From JACCZX01 sp963829995 (lineage in GTDB: Bacteria; Pseudomonadota; Gammaproteobacteria; Burkholderiales; Burkholderiaceae_F): DNA of 64,000 bases. Position 1 is the stretch's first letter; each line of letters opens with the position of its first letter. The stretch lies in assembly GCA_963829995.1 (NCBI GenBank), contig CAWHKW010000020.1, positions 23,626-87,625 on the forward strand. Direction: 5' to 3'. Shown here piece after piece: positions 29,585 to 37,687 of the stretch. The notes under the pieces are model-generated. The model did not search any database, was not told the DNA's origin, and saw nothing but the letters and a program-made list of their open reading frames with translations. The position numbers and the translations under genes were made by a program.

Positions 29585-30633
29585 CTAGTGGTTGGAAAGA
29601 TCTTTGTTGATCCAGCGCTCGATCAGCGCGACGCCTTCGGCATCGACCTGCTGCACGCCCAACGGCGGCATCCGAGCGAGCGTGTTATTCGTCTTCATGC
29701 GCAGCGTCAGCATGTGCGTGCCGCCATCTCGCGCGACGCGCTGTGCGCTGTCGCTGCCTTGCGGGCGGAAGCGGCTCGAGTGGCCGAGCAACGACTGCAT
29801 CGTTCGCTCGGCGCTTTGTTCGGCGCCGTCGGCCTGCTGCGCGAGCACGAGCTCGAGTCCCGTCAGCGCACCTGCATCGTTGTGGCAGTGGCCGCAGTTG
29901 CCGTGCAGGTAGCCGAGTGCTGCACGCGCCGTCGGCGACGTGGCCGCAATGCGCGGAGGTTGTTCAATAAAGCGCTGCGGCAAGTTACGCAGCCTTCCGC
30001 TCGCAACAAGGTTCGACAAATTCGCGTGATCGTTACGCGCAGGCTCTGCGTGCGGCGCCAGCGGATCGCGATCGGTTGAAAGTTGCAGCGCGCTGAAGCC
30101 GAGCACCGGAACCGATGGACCTTCATGACACGCCAGGCAATCGTTGCGTGACGGAACAACGTAACGGCCGCCGGGCGCCGCGCTGACTGGCAGCACCGCA
30201 CCGTCCTCCGCCGCAAGCACTGCATCCGTGCCTTCCTTGTTCCATACGTACGCAGCGAAGCGCCATGAACCGTCCGCCAGTCGCTCGATGTAGCGCGTCT
30301 CGACGCGGCGGTCATAGCCGAATTCCTTCCACAGACGCGTGCCGACCGGAAATTCCCACGCATCGACTTTCGACGCATCGATGGAAGCGCCGGGCGGCAG
30401 ATAAATCCAGCGGCGCTTGCTGGTGCCGTCGGACCACAACGGGTACTGCGGCGCGAACGCGATGTTGTCGCCGCGCACTCTCAGCGAGTCCGGCGACGTA
30501 AAGTCCCGTCTCGCTGAGCCGCTGCGGCAACGGCGCTGAAGGCGCCGTGACCGCGAGGCGAGCCGCCGGTGGCTCTGCGCCCAACGACGCGCAGAACACC
30601 GACAGCATCAGCGAGCAGCGCCAGCGTCTTCAC
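29585..30633 (-). CDS. secreted multi-domain c-type cytochrome (SO_0930-like), two frameshifts
   Basis: The GTG at 30633 overlaps the stop of the NmrA-like gene by four bases and begins MKTLALLA. One base later in frame comes MLSVFCASLGAEPPAARLA, so the signal peptide is split by a frameshift near 30608-30611. A second break near 30491-30495 separates PLPQRLSETGLYV from RGDNIAFAPQYPLWSDG. The body contains two heme motifs, NDCLACHEG and GNCGHCHND, and a C-terminal MPPLGVQQVDAEGVALIERWI in which the Met may be axial. This matches the SO_0930-type cytochrome family, which is secreted and of unsettled function. The joined protein is about 350 residues. Confidence 0.75.
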
Positions 30634-31592
30634 GCAGGCTCTCCGACGCGCGGCTGGATCGGCAACCGCTTGGCGTTTTGCGCCAGCCACTGTGAAAACG
30701 ACTGCAGCTGCGGATTGAGCTCACGCGAGCACTCGACGCGCCGCGCTGCGCAGAACATGTCCTCGAACTCGGTGTTGAACTGGAACATGTTCGCGAGGTC
30801 ATCGGCACCGGGAAAGCCAAGCGCCGCGTATTGCGATGGCGTCAGCGCGACGTGTCGCACCGGCTCACCGAGCGCATGTGTCAGCTGCTCGGCCATCTGC
30901 GCACCCGTCAGATGCTCGCCGGCGACGCCGATCGATTTTCCGATCAGCTCCTCGCCGCGCGCGAAGATGCCGAACGCGCACGCGCCGATATCGCTTGCGG
31001 CGATCCCCGGCAACTTCGCTTCGCCCATTGGCAGCACGAAATCGAGTACGCCATCGGCGCCGCGCTGCGGCTGCATGCCGAAGTGAATCAGGTTGTCCCA
31101 GTAGAACGACGTGTAGAGCAGCGTCGTGGGCACTTTGCGATCGATGAACGCGCGGTTCGCTTCGCCTTTTGCGTCGAAGTGCGGCACGTTGTACTTGCCC
31201 ATCAGCACCGGCATGCGGCTGCCGGGCGCGACGAATTCACGCGTGTCTTCAAGCGTCGACCACACGACGTGCTTGACGCCCGCATCGAGCGCCGCCTGCG
31301 CCATCGTGTTCGCCTGCGCCAGCTCTTTCTCCGGCGAAAAGTGCTCCCAGAAGTTGGTCACGCAGAACGCACCATGCGCGCCCTCCATCGCGCGCCGCAC
31401 GCTGGCGGCATCGTCCAGGTCGGCAACGATGATGTCCGCGCCGATTTCCGAAAGCGCGCGTGCAGCGGGCGAGTCAGGCTTGCGCGTAACGGCCCGCACG
31501 CGAAAGCGCTGCTGAGGGTCCGTGAGAATCGCGCGCGCCAGTCCGCCGCCTTGCGCGCCGGTAGCGCCGAAAACCGTGATGATTCGAGACAT
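30630..31592 (-). CDS. NmrA-like NAD(P)-binding protein
   Basis: The 320-residue protein is an atypical short-chain dehydrogenase of the NmrA/HSCARG group. The dinucleotide motif is TVFGATGAQGGGLARAIL (GxxGxxG), followed by VRAVTRKPDS with a basic residue that favours NADP. The catalytic YxxxK of classical SDRs is absent, as in redox-sensing NmrA proteins. AGGAG precedes the ATG by seven bases. It is the first gene of the leftward cytochrome cluster, and its stop overlaps the start of the next gene. It might be an enzyme such as a quinone or azo reductase, or a redox sensor. Confidence 0.88.
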   Translation of the reverse strand: MSRIITVFGATGAQGGGLARAILTDPQQRFRVRAVTRKPDSPAARALSEIGADIIVADLDDAASVRRAMEGAHGAFCVTNFWEHFSPEKELAQANTMAQAALDAGVKHVVWSTLEDTREFVAPGSRMPVLMGKYNVPHFDAKGEANRAFIDRKVPTTLLYTSFYWDNLIHFGMQPQRGADGVLDFVLPMGEAKLPGIAASDIGACAFGIFARGEELIGKSIGVAGEHLTGAQMAEQLTHALGEPVRHVALTPSQYAALGFPGADDLANMFQFNTEFEDMFCAARRVECSRELNPQLQSFSQWLAQNAKRLPIQPRVGEPA

Positions 31593-31667
31593 TGAAACGC
31601 TCCTAAAAAAGCCATTGGGGAGTGGAGCGTAGTGTGCGGACGCGCGGCGTCAGGCGCATCGACCGAA

Positions 31668-31708
31668 GGAGCCATTCGGCACGGCCCGAAGAGCCATCCA
31701 GGAGCCAT
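31668..31708. repeat. three direct repeats of GAGCCAT spaced 22 and 11 bases
   Basis: RGAGCCAT occurs at 31668, 31690 and 31701. The repeat starts are 22 and 11 bases apart, that is, on the same face of the helix. They lie in the gap between the divergent NmrA-like gene and the SRPBCC-ArsR operon, on the NmrA side of the operon promoter. The arrangement looks like an array for a DNA-binding protein, but the copies are short and could arise by chance. Confidence 0.35.
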
Positions 31709-31737
31709 CCCTGTGTTTGCTGCAGAAAGCCCAGGAT

Positions 31738-31767
31738 TTGACATGCAAGTAAATACTTGCCTATTAT
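31738..31767 (+). promoter_or_regulatory. sigma-70-type promoter containing an ArsR-type palindrome
   Basis: A perfect -35 TTGACA (31738-31743) and a -10 TATTAT (31762-31767) are separated by 18 bases. The spacer holds GCAAGTA-AA-TACTTGC (31745-31760), a perfect inverted repeat with seven-base arms. A binding site there would cover RNA polymerase contacts, so a bound repressor would block transcription of the operon beginning at 31821. That operon encodes an ArsR-family repressor, the obvious candidate ligand for the site. The local AT richness stands out from the GC-rich surroundings. Confidence 0.75.
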
Positions 31768-31820
31768 TCCAACAACGACGCACGCAGTCGTTCTCAAAAA
31801 CTCATAAGGAGTAATCGCAT

Positions 31821-32276
31821 ATGGCAGATATCCTGCATAGAGTCGGCATCAAATCGTCATCGAATGAGGTCTACAAGGCATTGGCCACGCGCGAAGGCCT
31901 GGCCTCCTGGTGGACGAATGACACGCAAGGGGAAACCAACGTTGGCGGTGTGATTCAGTTCCGCTTCAGCCTTGACGGCAGCGAGCTCGGCGGTTTCGAC
32001 ATGAAGGTGCTCGAGCTTCATCCCGACAAGCGTGTGCTGTGGCAAGTGGTCGGCGGGCCCGAGGAGTGGATCGGCACCCGGGTCAGCTGGGAACTCAAAC
32101 AAGACGGCGAATATTCGTTCGTCCTGTTCAAACACCAGGGCTGGAAAGAGCCGGTGGAGTTCATGCACCATTGCAGCACCAAGTGGGCGATCTACCTGAT
32201 GAGCTTGAAGTCGCTGGTGGAAACCGGGAACGGCGCTCCCAACCCGAACGACATCAGGATCTCCGATAAGGACTGA
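31821..32276 (+). CDS. SRPBCC (AHSA1-like) protein, first of pair
   Basis: This 151-residue START/Bet v1-fold protein has the AHSA1 pattern. The N-terminal strand-helix MADILHRVGIKSSSNEVYKAL is followed by TREGLASWWTNDTQG, and the C-terminal long helix is MSLKSLVETG. Such proteins bind hydrophobic ligands in a cavity. AAGGAG lies seven bases before the ATG. It is the first gene of a three-gene operon with an ArsR repressor and a second SRPBCC protein, an arrangement widely seen in soil bacteria, with unknown ligands. Confidence 0.9.
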   Translation: MADILHRVGIKSSSNEVYKALATREGLASWWTNDTQGETNVGGVIQFRFSLDGSELGGFDMKVLELHPDKRVLWQVVGGPEEWIGTRVSWELKQDGEYSFVLFKHQGWKEPVEFMHHCSTKWAIYLMSLKSLVETGNGAPNPNDIRISDKD

Positions 32277-32293
32277 ACGGCACCGACGAGGTC

Positions 32294-32629
32294 TTGAGCT
32301 TGCGGGATATCGACAAAGTCTTCAAAGCACTGGCCGACCCCGGCCGCAGGCGTCTACTTGACGTGCTGCATCGGGACAACGGGCAGACGCTGATGGCGCT
32401 CTGCGAGCACATGGACATGAGCCGCCAGGCGGTGACGCAGCACTTGCAACTGCTCGAGGAAGCAAACCTCATCGCCATCTTCTGGCAAGGCCGGGAAAAG
32501 CTCCACTACCTGAACCCGGTGCCGCTGCACGAGATCTACGAGCGCTGGATCGAAAAGTTCGAGCGCAACCGCCTCGGTGTGTTGCGCGACCTGAAGAAGA
32601 AACTGGAAAGTGACAATGAAAAAACCTGA
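32294..32629 (+). CDS. ArsR-family transcriptional regulator
   Basis: The 111-residue protein is a winged-helix ArsR/SmtB regulator. IDKVFKALADPGRRRLLDVL is the family N terminus, the recognition helix region is ALCEHMDMSRQAVTQHLQLL, and the wing is IAIFWQGREKLHYLNP. The metal-binding CxC of ArsR/SmtB sensors is missing, so it does not look like a metal sensor. It starts at TTG, with GAGG four bases before it. It lies 17 bases after the first SRPBCC gene and overlaps the second by 14 bases, and probably represses its own operon through the palindrome at 31745-31760. Confidence 0.9.
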   Translation: MSLRDIDKVFKALADPGRRRLLDVLHRDNGQTLMALCEHMDMSRQAVTQHLQLLEEANLIAIFWQGREKLHYLNPVPLHEIYERWIEKFERNRLGVLRDLKKKLESDNEKT

Positions 32630-33122
32630 CTTCGTTTACGTAACCTACATTGCGACGACGCCGCAGAAGGTGTGGCAGGCGCTGGTCGACACCGACGTGA
32701 CGCGCCAGTATTGGGTCGGTGCCAATGGCGAGTGCGCACGTGTGAACGTGTCGGACTGGAAGCCGGGTTCACGATGGGAGCACCAACGCTCCGATGATCC
32801 GCGCATGGTCGACATCGTCGGCAAGGTCATCGAGAGCAACCCTCCGCGGCGCCTGGTAATGACTTGGGCCAGGCCGAGCGAGGCCGAGGATGACTCGAAA
32901 CATTCGCGTGTCACGTTCGATATCGAGCCACACGGCGATGGCCTCGTTCGCTTGACAGTCAGCCATGACGACCTCGAGCGTGACCCGAAGATGCTGGCGG
33001 GCATATCGGGCGGCTGGCCGATGGTCCTTTCGAATCTCAAGACGCTGCTCGAAACCGGTAGCGTTCTTCCGCGCTCGCGGTCGGGGGCCCAAAGTGATTC
33101 ATCATTGAGTAGCGCTGTGTGA
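32616..33122 (+). CDS. SRPBCC (AHSA1-like) protein, second of pair
   Basis: The ATG at 32616, seven bases after GGAAAG, gives 168 residues and starts inside the end of the arsR-type gene. The fold is Bet v1/AHSA1: KKPDFVYVTYIATTPQKVWQAL, TDVTRQYWVG, then a beta sheet and the C-terminal helix SGGWPMVLSNLKTLLETG. Together with the first SRPBCC gene it brackets the regulator, suggesting that one of the two binds the signal molecule. The 3' end overlaps the convergent LuxR gene by 21 bases. Confidence 0.9.
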   Translation: MKKPDFVYVTYIATTPQKVWQALVDTDVTRQYWVGANGECARVNVSDWKPGSRWEHQRSDDPRMVDIVGKVIESNPPRRLVMTWARPSEAEDDSKHSRVTFDIEPHGDGLVRLTVSHDDLERDPKMLAGISGGWPMVLSNLKTLLETGSVLPRSRSGAQSDSSLSSAV

Positions 33123-35801
33123 ATCCGTAGCGAAGTGCGAGCGATACCAGGCCGCCGCCTGACCGCGCGATTCGAGGTCGAGCTTGTCGAGAATGTGCGC
33201 GACGTGGCGCTTGACGGTGTGCAGGCTCAGGTCGAACGCGCGCGCAATCAGCTTGTTGCTGTCGCCTGCGGCGATGCGCGCCAGCACTTCGAGCTCACGC
33301 GGCGTCAACCGCTCGGTAGTTGCTTCAACGACTGACAGAGTTGCACCCGGCACAGGGATCGGTCCCACGTTGTCGGGCGTGCGTGCCAGTGACGCAGCCC
33401 AGGCGCGCAGCGTTGCCGCCTCGGCAGCATCCAGGCAGCCTGACCATTCGGCGCGCGCGAGCTCGCTTAATGCCGCCGCAGCGAATACCGCTCCGCGCGG
33501 TCCATCGTCCGGGCTTTGAAGCAAAGGACGAATCAGCGCAGCGGCTTCTTCGCGTGCGCCGCGATTCAGTGCAATCGACGCCATACGCATTCGCACTTCT
33601 CCCGCCTGCGCGAACATGTCAGCGGCTTCTTCGTGCGCAAGCACGTCATGCCAGTGCGCGAGCGCTTCGTCGCGACGCCCTTCGAGCTCAGCCAATGCAC
33701 CCTGCAACCCGGCTACCGGGCGCAGCCGCGGCGGATCCGCTTCGGTCAGCGTGGCTTGCAGCGCGAGCAAACGCTGCAACCAGTCGCGCAGTGTTGACAC
33801 GTCACCCGCGGCAGCCGCAATGCGCGCGGCGAAGTACAGAACGTGCCACAGCCCCCAGTTGCCATAACCGGCTGGGTGCTCGTCGACGCGGGTACGCGCG
33901 CACTGCAGCGCTTCGGCGTTTTCACCGCGCAAGAGTGCCAACATTGCCCGCATCGCAATCGAATGGCTGCGCAGAATCACTTCGTGGCCCGCCCACTGCG
34001 CATCGGCGACGCCGGCCTCGTGCAGATCAGAAGCTTCCTGCAGTTGGCCGAGCCACACCGCACGCCACGCGAGCGCAACCTGCGCCATCGCTCGCAACGG
34101 ATAGGGCCCGTCACCGATCATCGCGAGTGCGCCGGTGCCCCACCGCAGCATCGGCGCCGCCATGCCGGGGCACGCGGTCTGGCGCGGCGGCGGAATGATG
34201 TTCCACTCGCCGACTGTCTTGCACGACTGCAGCAGCTGCACCAGCTTTTCGAACGCGGGCGCCACGGCGCGGCTTTCGCCGCGCTCCAGGTGAAGCCACA
34301 TCGTGACCGTCGCCGCGATCAGGCGCGCTTCGACTTCGATCAGCGGCTCGCGCTGCAGCGATTGAACGATGTCCGCGCACTCCTGCAGACGCCCGAGCGC
34401 GATCATCGCCTGGCCCCGGCGCGCCGTCATCGACTGCGTAGCGCCCGTGTCGCCGCGCGCCGCGTACAGCGCCTCGGCCTGCACGAAATGACGCTCGGCC
34501 TCCTGAAAGCGCCACACACTGATCTTGCCGATACCCAGCACGCGCTGCAGTTCGGCATTGCCGGCGATGAATTCCGGCGGAAACGCGTCGACCAGGCGCA
34601 GCGTCGTCGGCGCTGCACCGCTGATGTTCAGTTCCGTTCCGTCGCGGAGCAAAGCACGGGCGGCTTCTTCAAAGCACGATGCCGCGAGCAGCATGGCCTG
34701 CTTGCGCAGCGTGTCCCCTTCGAGCGCCGCCGCGCGCTGCATCAGCGCGCGCCAGTCGTCGGGCCGATCGAGCTGCAGACGACGCTGCAGCGCCTCTCGA
34801 AACAAGTCGTGCAGGCGCAGCGTGCGCACCGGTGCGTCGAGCACATCGACGAACAGGCCGAGACGTTCGATTTCATCCAGCAGCCGAGCCGCGTTCGGGT
34901 TGTCGGCAACTTGCGCGCAGCGCGACGCCTCAAGCTCAGGCAGCACACTGACCCGCAGCAGAAAGTCCGAGAGCTCCGGTCGCAACTTGTCGATCACCTC
35001 AGTGACGAGAAAGTCGAACATCGGACGATCCGCCGCGCGCAGCACATGCTCGTGAGACATCGGCACGCTCGAATGTCCGGCGCTCGCGCCGCCCGTCACG
35101 ACGCCGATCGCGATGCGCATTCCGGCCGGCCAGCCTTGCGTGCGATCGAAAAGCCGATCGGCAATCGCCTGATCCAGACCCGATTCGGCTGCGAGTCGAC
35201 GCGCGTCGTCGCGCGCGAACTGCAATTGCAGCTGCCGGAATTCCGCGAGCTCGTCACGCGCACGCAAGCGTGCGAGCGCCAGCGGAGGATCAGTGCGCGA
35301 TGTGATCGCGATGCTCCAGCGCGCGCTGAGCCGCTCGATCAGCAGATCAAGAAAAGCGAAGAACGCCGGGTCGTCGACGCGATGCACATCCTCGAACGCG
35401 ATGATCCCGTGCGCGACCTCGCACGCATCGAGCGTGTTGATGATCTCCGCCGCCAGCGTGCGCTGCTCTTCGGACGATGCGCGGCCCACGCGCGATCACT
35501 AGCGACTCCGGCGCCGTGCGCCAAGGTGGGTCGAAAGGCTCGAGCGCTGCCAGCATGCATTCGAGCAGCCGCTGCAGATCGTCGCCGGCGTCGGCCGATA
35601 TCCATGCCACCGCGATGCTGCGGTGGCAGTCGTGCGATCTCGTGCGCGAGTGCGGTCGTCTTGCCGTAGCCGGCGGGTGCGCATAGCAGGACGACGCGGC
35701 GGTTCAGCCAGCGCATCGGCCAGCCGCGCCTGCACGAGTGCGCGCTCGACATACGCAGAGCGTGGCCTGGGCGGTTGGATCTTTGTGCGGGCGAAGGTCA
35801 T
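33102..35801 (-). CDS. MalT-type LuxR family ATPase regulator, three frameshifts
   Basis: The joined product of nearly 900 residues is a LuxR/MalT signal-transducing ATPase. The N terminus TKIQPPRPRSAYVERALV is in the first frame. Walker A CAPAGYGKTTALAHEIAR is in the second, VAWISADAGDDLQRLLECML in the third, and the rest, from VGRASSEEQRTLAAEI onward, in the fourth. The breaks lie near 35702, 35622 and 35499, each like one added base. A long TPR-like middle leads to the C-terminal helix-turn-helix LTPRELEVLARIAAGDSNKL, then HTVKRHVAHILDKL. The protein would respond to a small inducer and ATP, with an unknown regulon. It converges on the SRPBCC operon. Confidence 0.85.
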
Positions 35802-36336
35802 GCGACGCGATCGAGAACGGCATGAGTATCGCCGACTGGATGATGGCTGAGGCGACTGAGCGCAGACCTGACGGCGCGCAATTCCTGCGCCACGCCAGTG
35901 CGGTCCAGCCCATCGCAGCTCCGTGAGTTAGGCGGTCGCCGAGTTGTTGAATGCAAATGCGCAGATCAGTTTCGGATAACGAATGTCGTCGAAAATGACA
36001 GCTTGCGACCCTAAGCGACATCGCGGCCGCTCTGAAGGGGACGTTCACTAACACTAAGGTAAGCGGAGCACACCGGCGCGCTGGCTGATTGAAAATTTAC
36101 GTCTGGACTGCCGGTGTGTAGCCGCTTGACCGTCGGACGTAAGGCATGTTGAGATGTTCAAAAACAAAGCTTTACTTTCAGTCGAGCCCCCATTGCTGGT
36201 CGGGCGCGCGTTCAGCGTCGCGGCACGCGAAACAGATGGGCCTTCCGGTATTCGGGGCGGAGCGAGCCGAGCGCTCCAGTCGCACCGGCGCGACGCTTGC
36301 GGCGCCCGGTGCAACTTGGTTGTTAGGTGGCGGCGC
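35802..36336. other. gene-free stretch with inverted repeat
   Basis: I see no convincing gene here. The stretch holds an imperfect inverted repeat whose arms AAGCGGAGCACACCGG (36061-36076) and CCGGTGTGTAGCCGCTT (36111-36127) could form a cruciform around an AT-rich loop. A second weaker one pairs CGGGCGCGCG..CAGCGTCGCG (about 36196-36222) with a matching GC-rich arm near 36284-36309. The termini CACTAACAC (36046) and TTGTTAGGTG (36320) are partly complementary. Promoters for the LuxR-type gene must also lie at the left end. Confidence 0.35.
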
Positions 36337-37245
36337 TCAGTTGCGTGCAAGAAAACCGAGTAACGCTTCGTTAAAGGCCGCGGGATTTTGGTCCGGCGAG
36401 CCATGTCGCGCATTTGCGACGGTGATCAACTGCGAGCCGGGAATGCAACGATGTGCGGCCTCAGAGAGCACCCTGAAGAACGGCCGGGTCAACTCTCCCC
36501 TGGTGATCGTCACTGGCATTTTGAGCTGACCCAGTTGCTCGCAGGTCACGCGCGGGGGAGGTGGTGCGCTGAAGTGCGGCGGGAGTGTTCGCGCATTATC
36601 CAAAAGCATCGATCTTGATGCTTGGGAGCGTCTCTCGAAGTTGCCCGGGTCGGCGTATACAAAGTCAACCATGAGTCGTGTCGCCTCGGCAACGTTGCCG
36701 GCTTTTGCCGCCGCACCGACCGGCGCGAAACCCTTGCCTTCGTCGCTCACCACCTTTTGTTCATCGGGATTCGTCAGGATTGAAGGCAAAGGTGGTTCAT
36801 TCAGAAAAAGACTGCGCACCAACTCGGGCTGCTCAACAGCCACGCGGAGTGCGATATCCGCCCCGTACGATTGTCCTACCAGGTGCACCGGCCCCACCTT
36901 GAGTTGCCGAATAAACGCAGCGAGGTCGGCCACGTGCGTCGCCCGAGAGTATTGCGTTCCGTTATCAGACCACGGCGCCACACCAAAATAGCGCTGGTCG
37001 AGAGCGATGATTCGGTAGCGCTTGGCGATCGTTTCACGCTGGGGTTCCCAAGCGCGGTGGTCTGAGATCGCGCCGTGCACGAAAACAACTGGGGCGCCCG
37101 TGCCCTGTTCGAGATAGGTGACGCTGGTGCCGTTGACCAACATCTGCTTGACGGACGGCGCTTCGGCCGGTTGATCCCCTAACGATTGACACCCCGACAG
37201 CGACACCACTAAAGCAAAGGAAAAAGCGACTATTGGCTTGATCAT
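36337..37245 (-). CDS. lipoprotein alpha/beta hydrolase
   Basis: GAGG before the ATG at 37245 sets the start, giving 302 residues. The signal VAFSFALVVSLSGC ends at a lipobox Cys, so the enzyme is probably anchored in a membrane facing the periplasm. The fold is alpha/beta hydrolase: oxyanion region VVFVHGAISDHRAWEPQ, YRIIALDQRYFGVAPW, the nucleophile elbow LVGQSYGADIAL with Ser as nucleophile, and NARHGSPDQNP near the C terminus with the likely His. It resembles epoxide hydrolase or haloperoxidase-type members. The substrate is unknown. Translation ends directly against the inverted-repeat region. Confidence 0.85.
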   Translation of the reverse strand: MIKPIVAFSFALVVSLSGCQSLGDQPAEAPSVKQMLVNGTSVTYLEQGTGAPVVFVHGAISDHRAWEPQRETIAKRYRIIALDQRYFGVAPWSDNGTQYSRATHVADLAAFIRQLKVGPVHLVGQSYGADIALRVAVEQPELVRSLFLNEPPLPSILTNPDEQKVVSDEGKGFAPVGAAAKAGNVAEATRLMVDFVYADPGNFERRSQASRSMLLDNARTLPPHFSAPPPPRVTCEQLGQLKMPVTITRGELTRPFFRVLSEAAHRCIPGSQLITVANARHGSPDQNPAAFNEALLGFLARN

Positions 37246-37320
37246 GTTGACCTCGTTGTTGACGCCGCACACAACAAAAACGGGCGCGCGCCGGCCAGCA
37301 CAGGCGCGCGGCCGGGGTGA

Positions 37321-37530
37321 TCACCGCGTAGCCGCGATCGGCCAAGCAGCGAGGTCCTCGATGGCGGTCGCGGCCGTATCCGGAACCGCCGCCATAACTG
37401 GGTGAGCATCGGGCGCCTCTGTCGAAGAGGCGAATGCGCGCACCGGGTCGGCGGTCCGCGCGAGCAGTATCAAAGCCATCGCGGTGATAGCGCCAAGCGT
37501 GCAAAACGTACGAGTCAGGGTCGGGGTCAT
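37321..37530 (-). CDS. small secreted or membrane-anchored protein
   Basis: AAGGAG stands six bases before the ATG at 37530, a strong initiation site. The 69-residue product has a hydrophobic stretch (FCTLGAITAMALILLARTA), then about 40 residues rich in Ala, Pro and Asp with no domain. It could be a signal peptide plus short mature chain or a single-pass membrane peptide. It lies 75 bases upstream of the lipoprotein hydrolase gene on the same strand. No family is recognised. Confidence 0.5.
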   Translation of the reverse strand: MTPTLTRTFCTLGAITAMALILLARTADPVRAFASSTEAPDAHPVMAAVPDTAATAIEDLAAWPIAATR

Positions 37531-37687
37531 CGGAAGCTCCTTCAAGGGTGGCAAGTCCGTCAGCGGGGGCGCCGGCGGTGCAGTCACTATCCGTCCGGTG
37601 CGCGGTCGGGTCTTGAAGAAGTCCTCAAAGAGATCTCATATTGCGATCAAACGCGCCGGGAAGCTGAAGCAGCGCGCGGTCACCTTG

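Noticed and set aside
30831..31595. 254-codon open frame opposite the NmrA-like gene
   Set aside because: It has antisense composition and no ribosome-binding site or motif.
33843..35669. 608-codon open frame on the plus strand
   Set aside because: It runs opposite the LuxR/MalT gene, is full of Arg, Gln and His, and has no motif. It is a GC-rich antisense shadow.
36311..36330. Integron attC-like end (GTTAGGT next to a gene end)
   Set aside because: GTTAGGT fits the GTTRRRY consensus, but no matching RYYYAAC partner lies within 150 bases on the proper side and no integrase is present.
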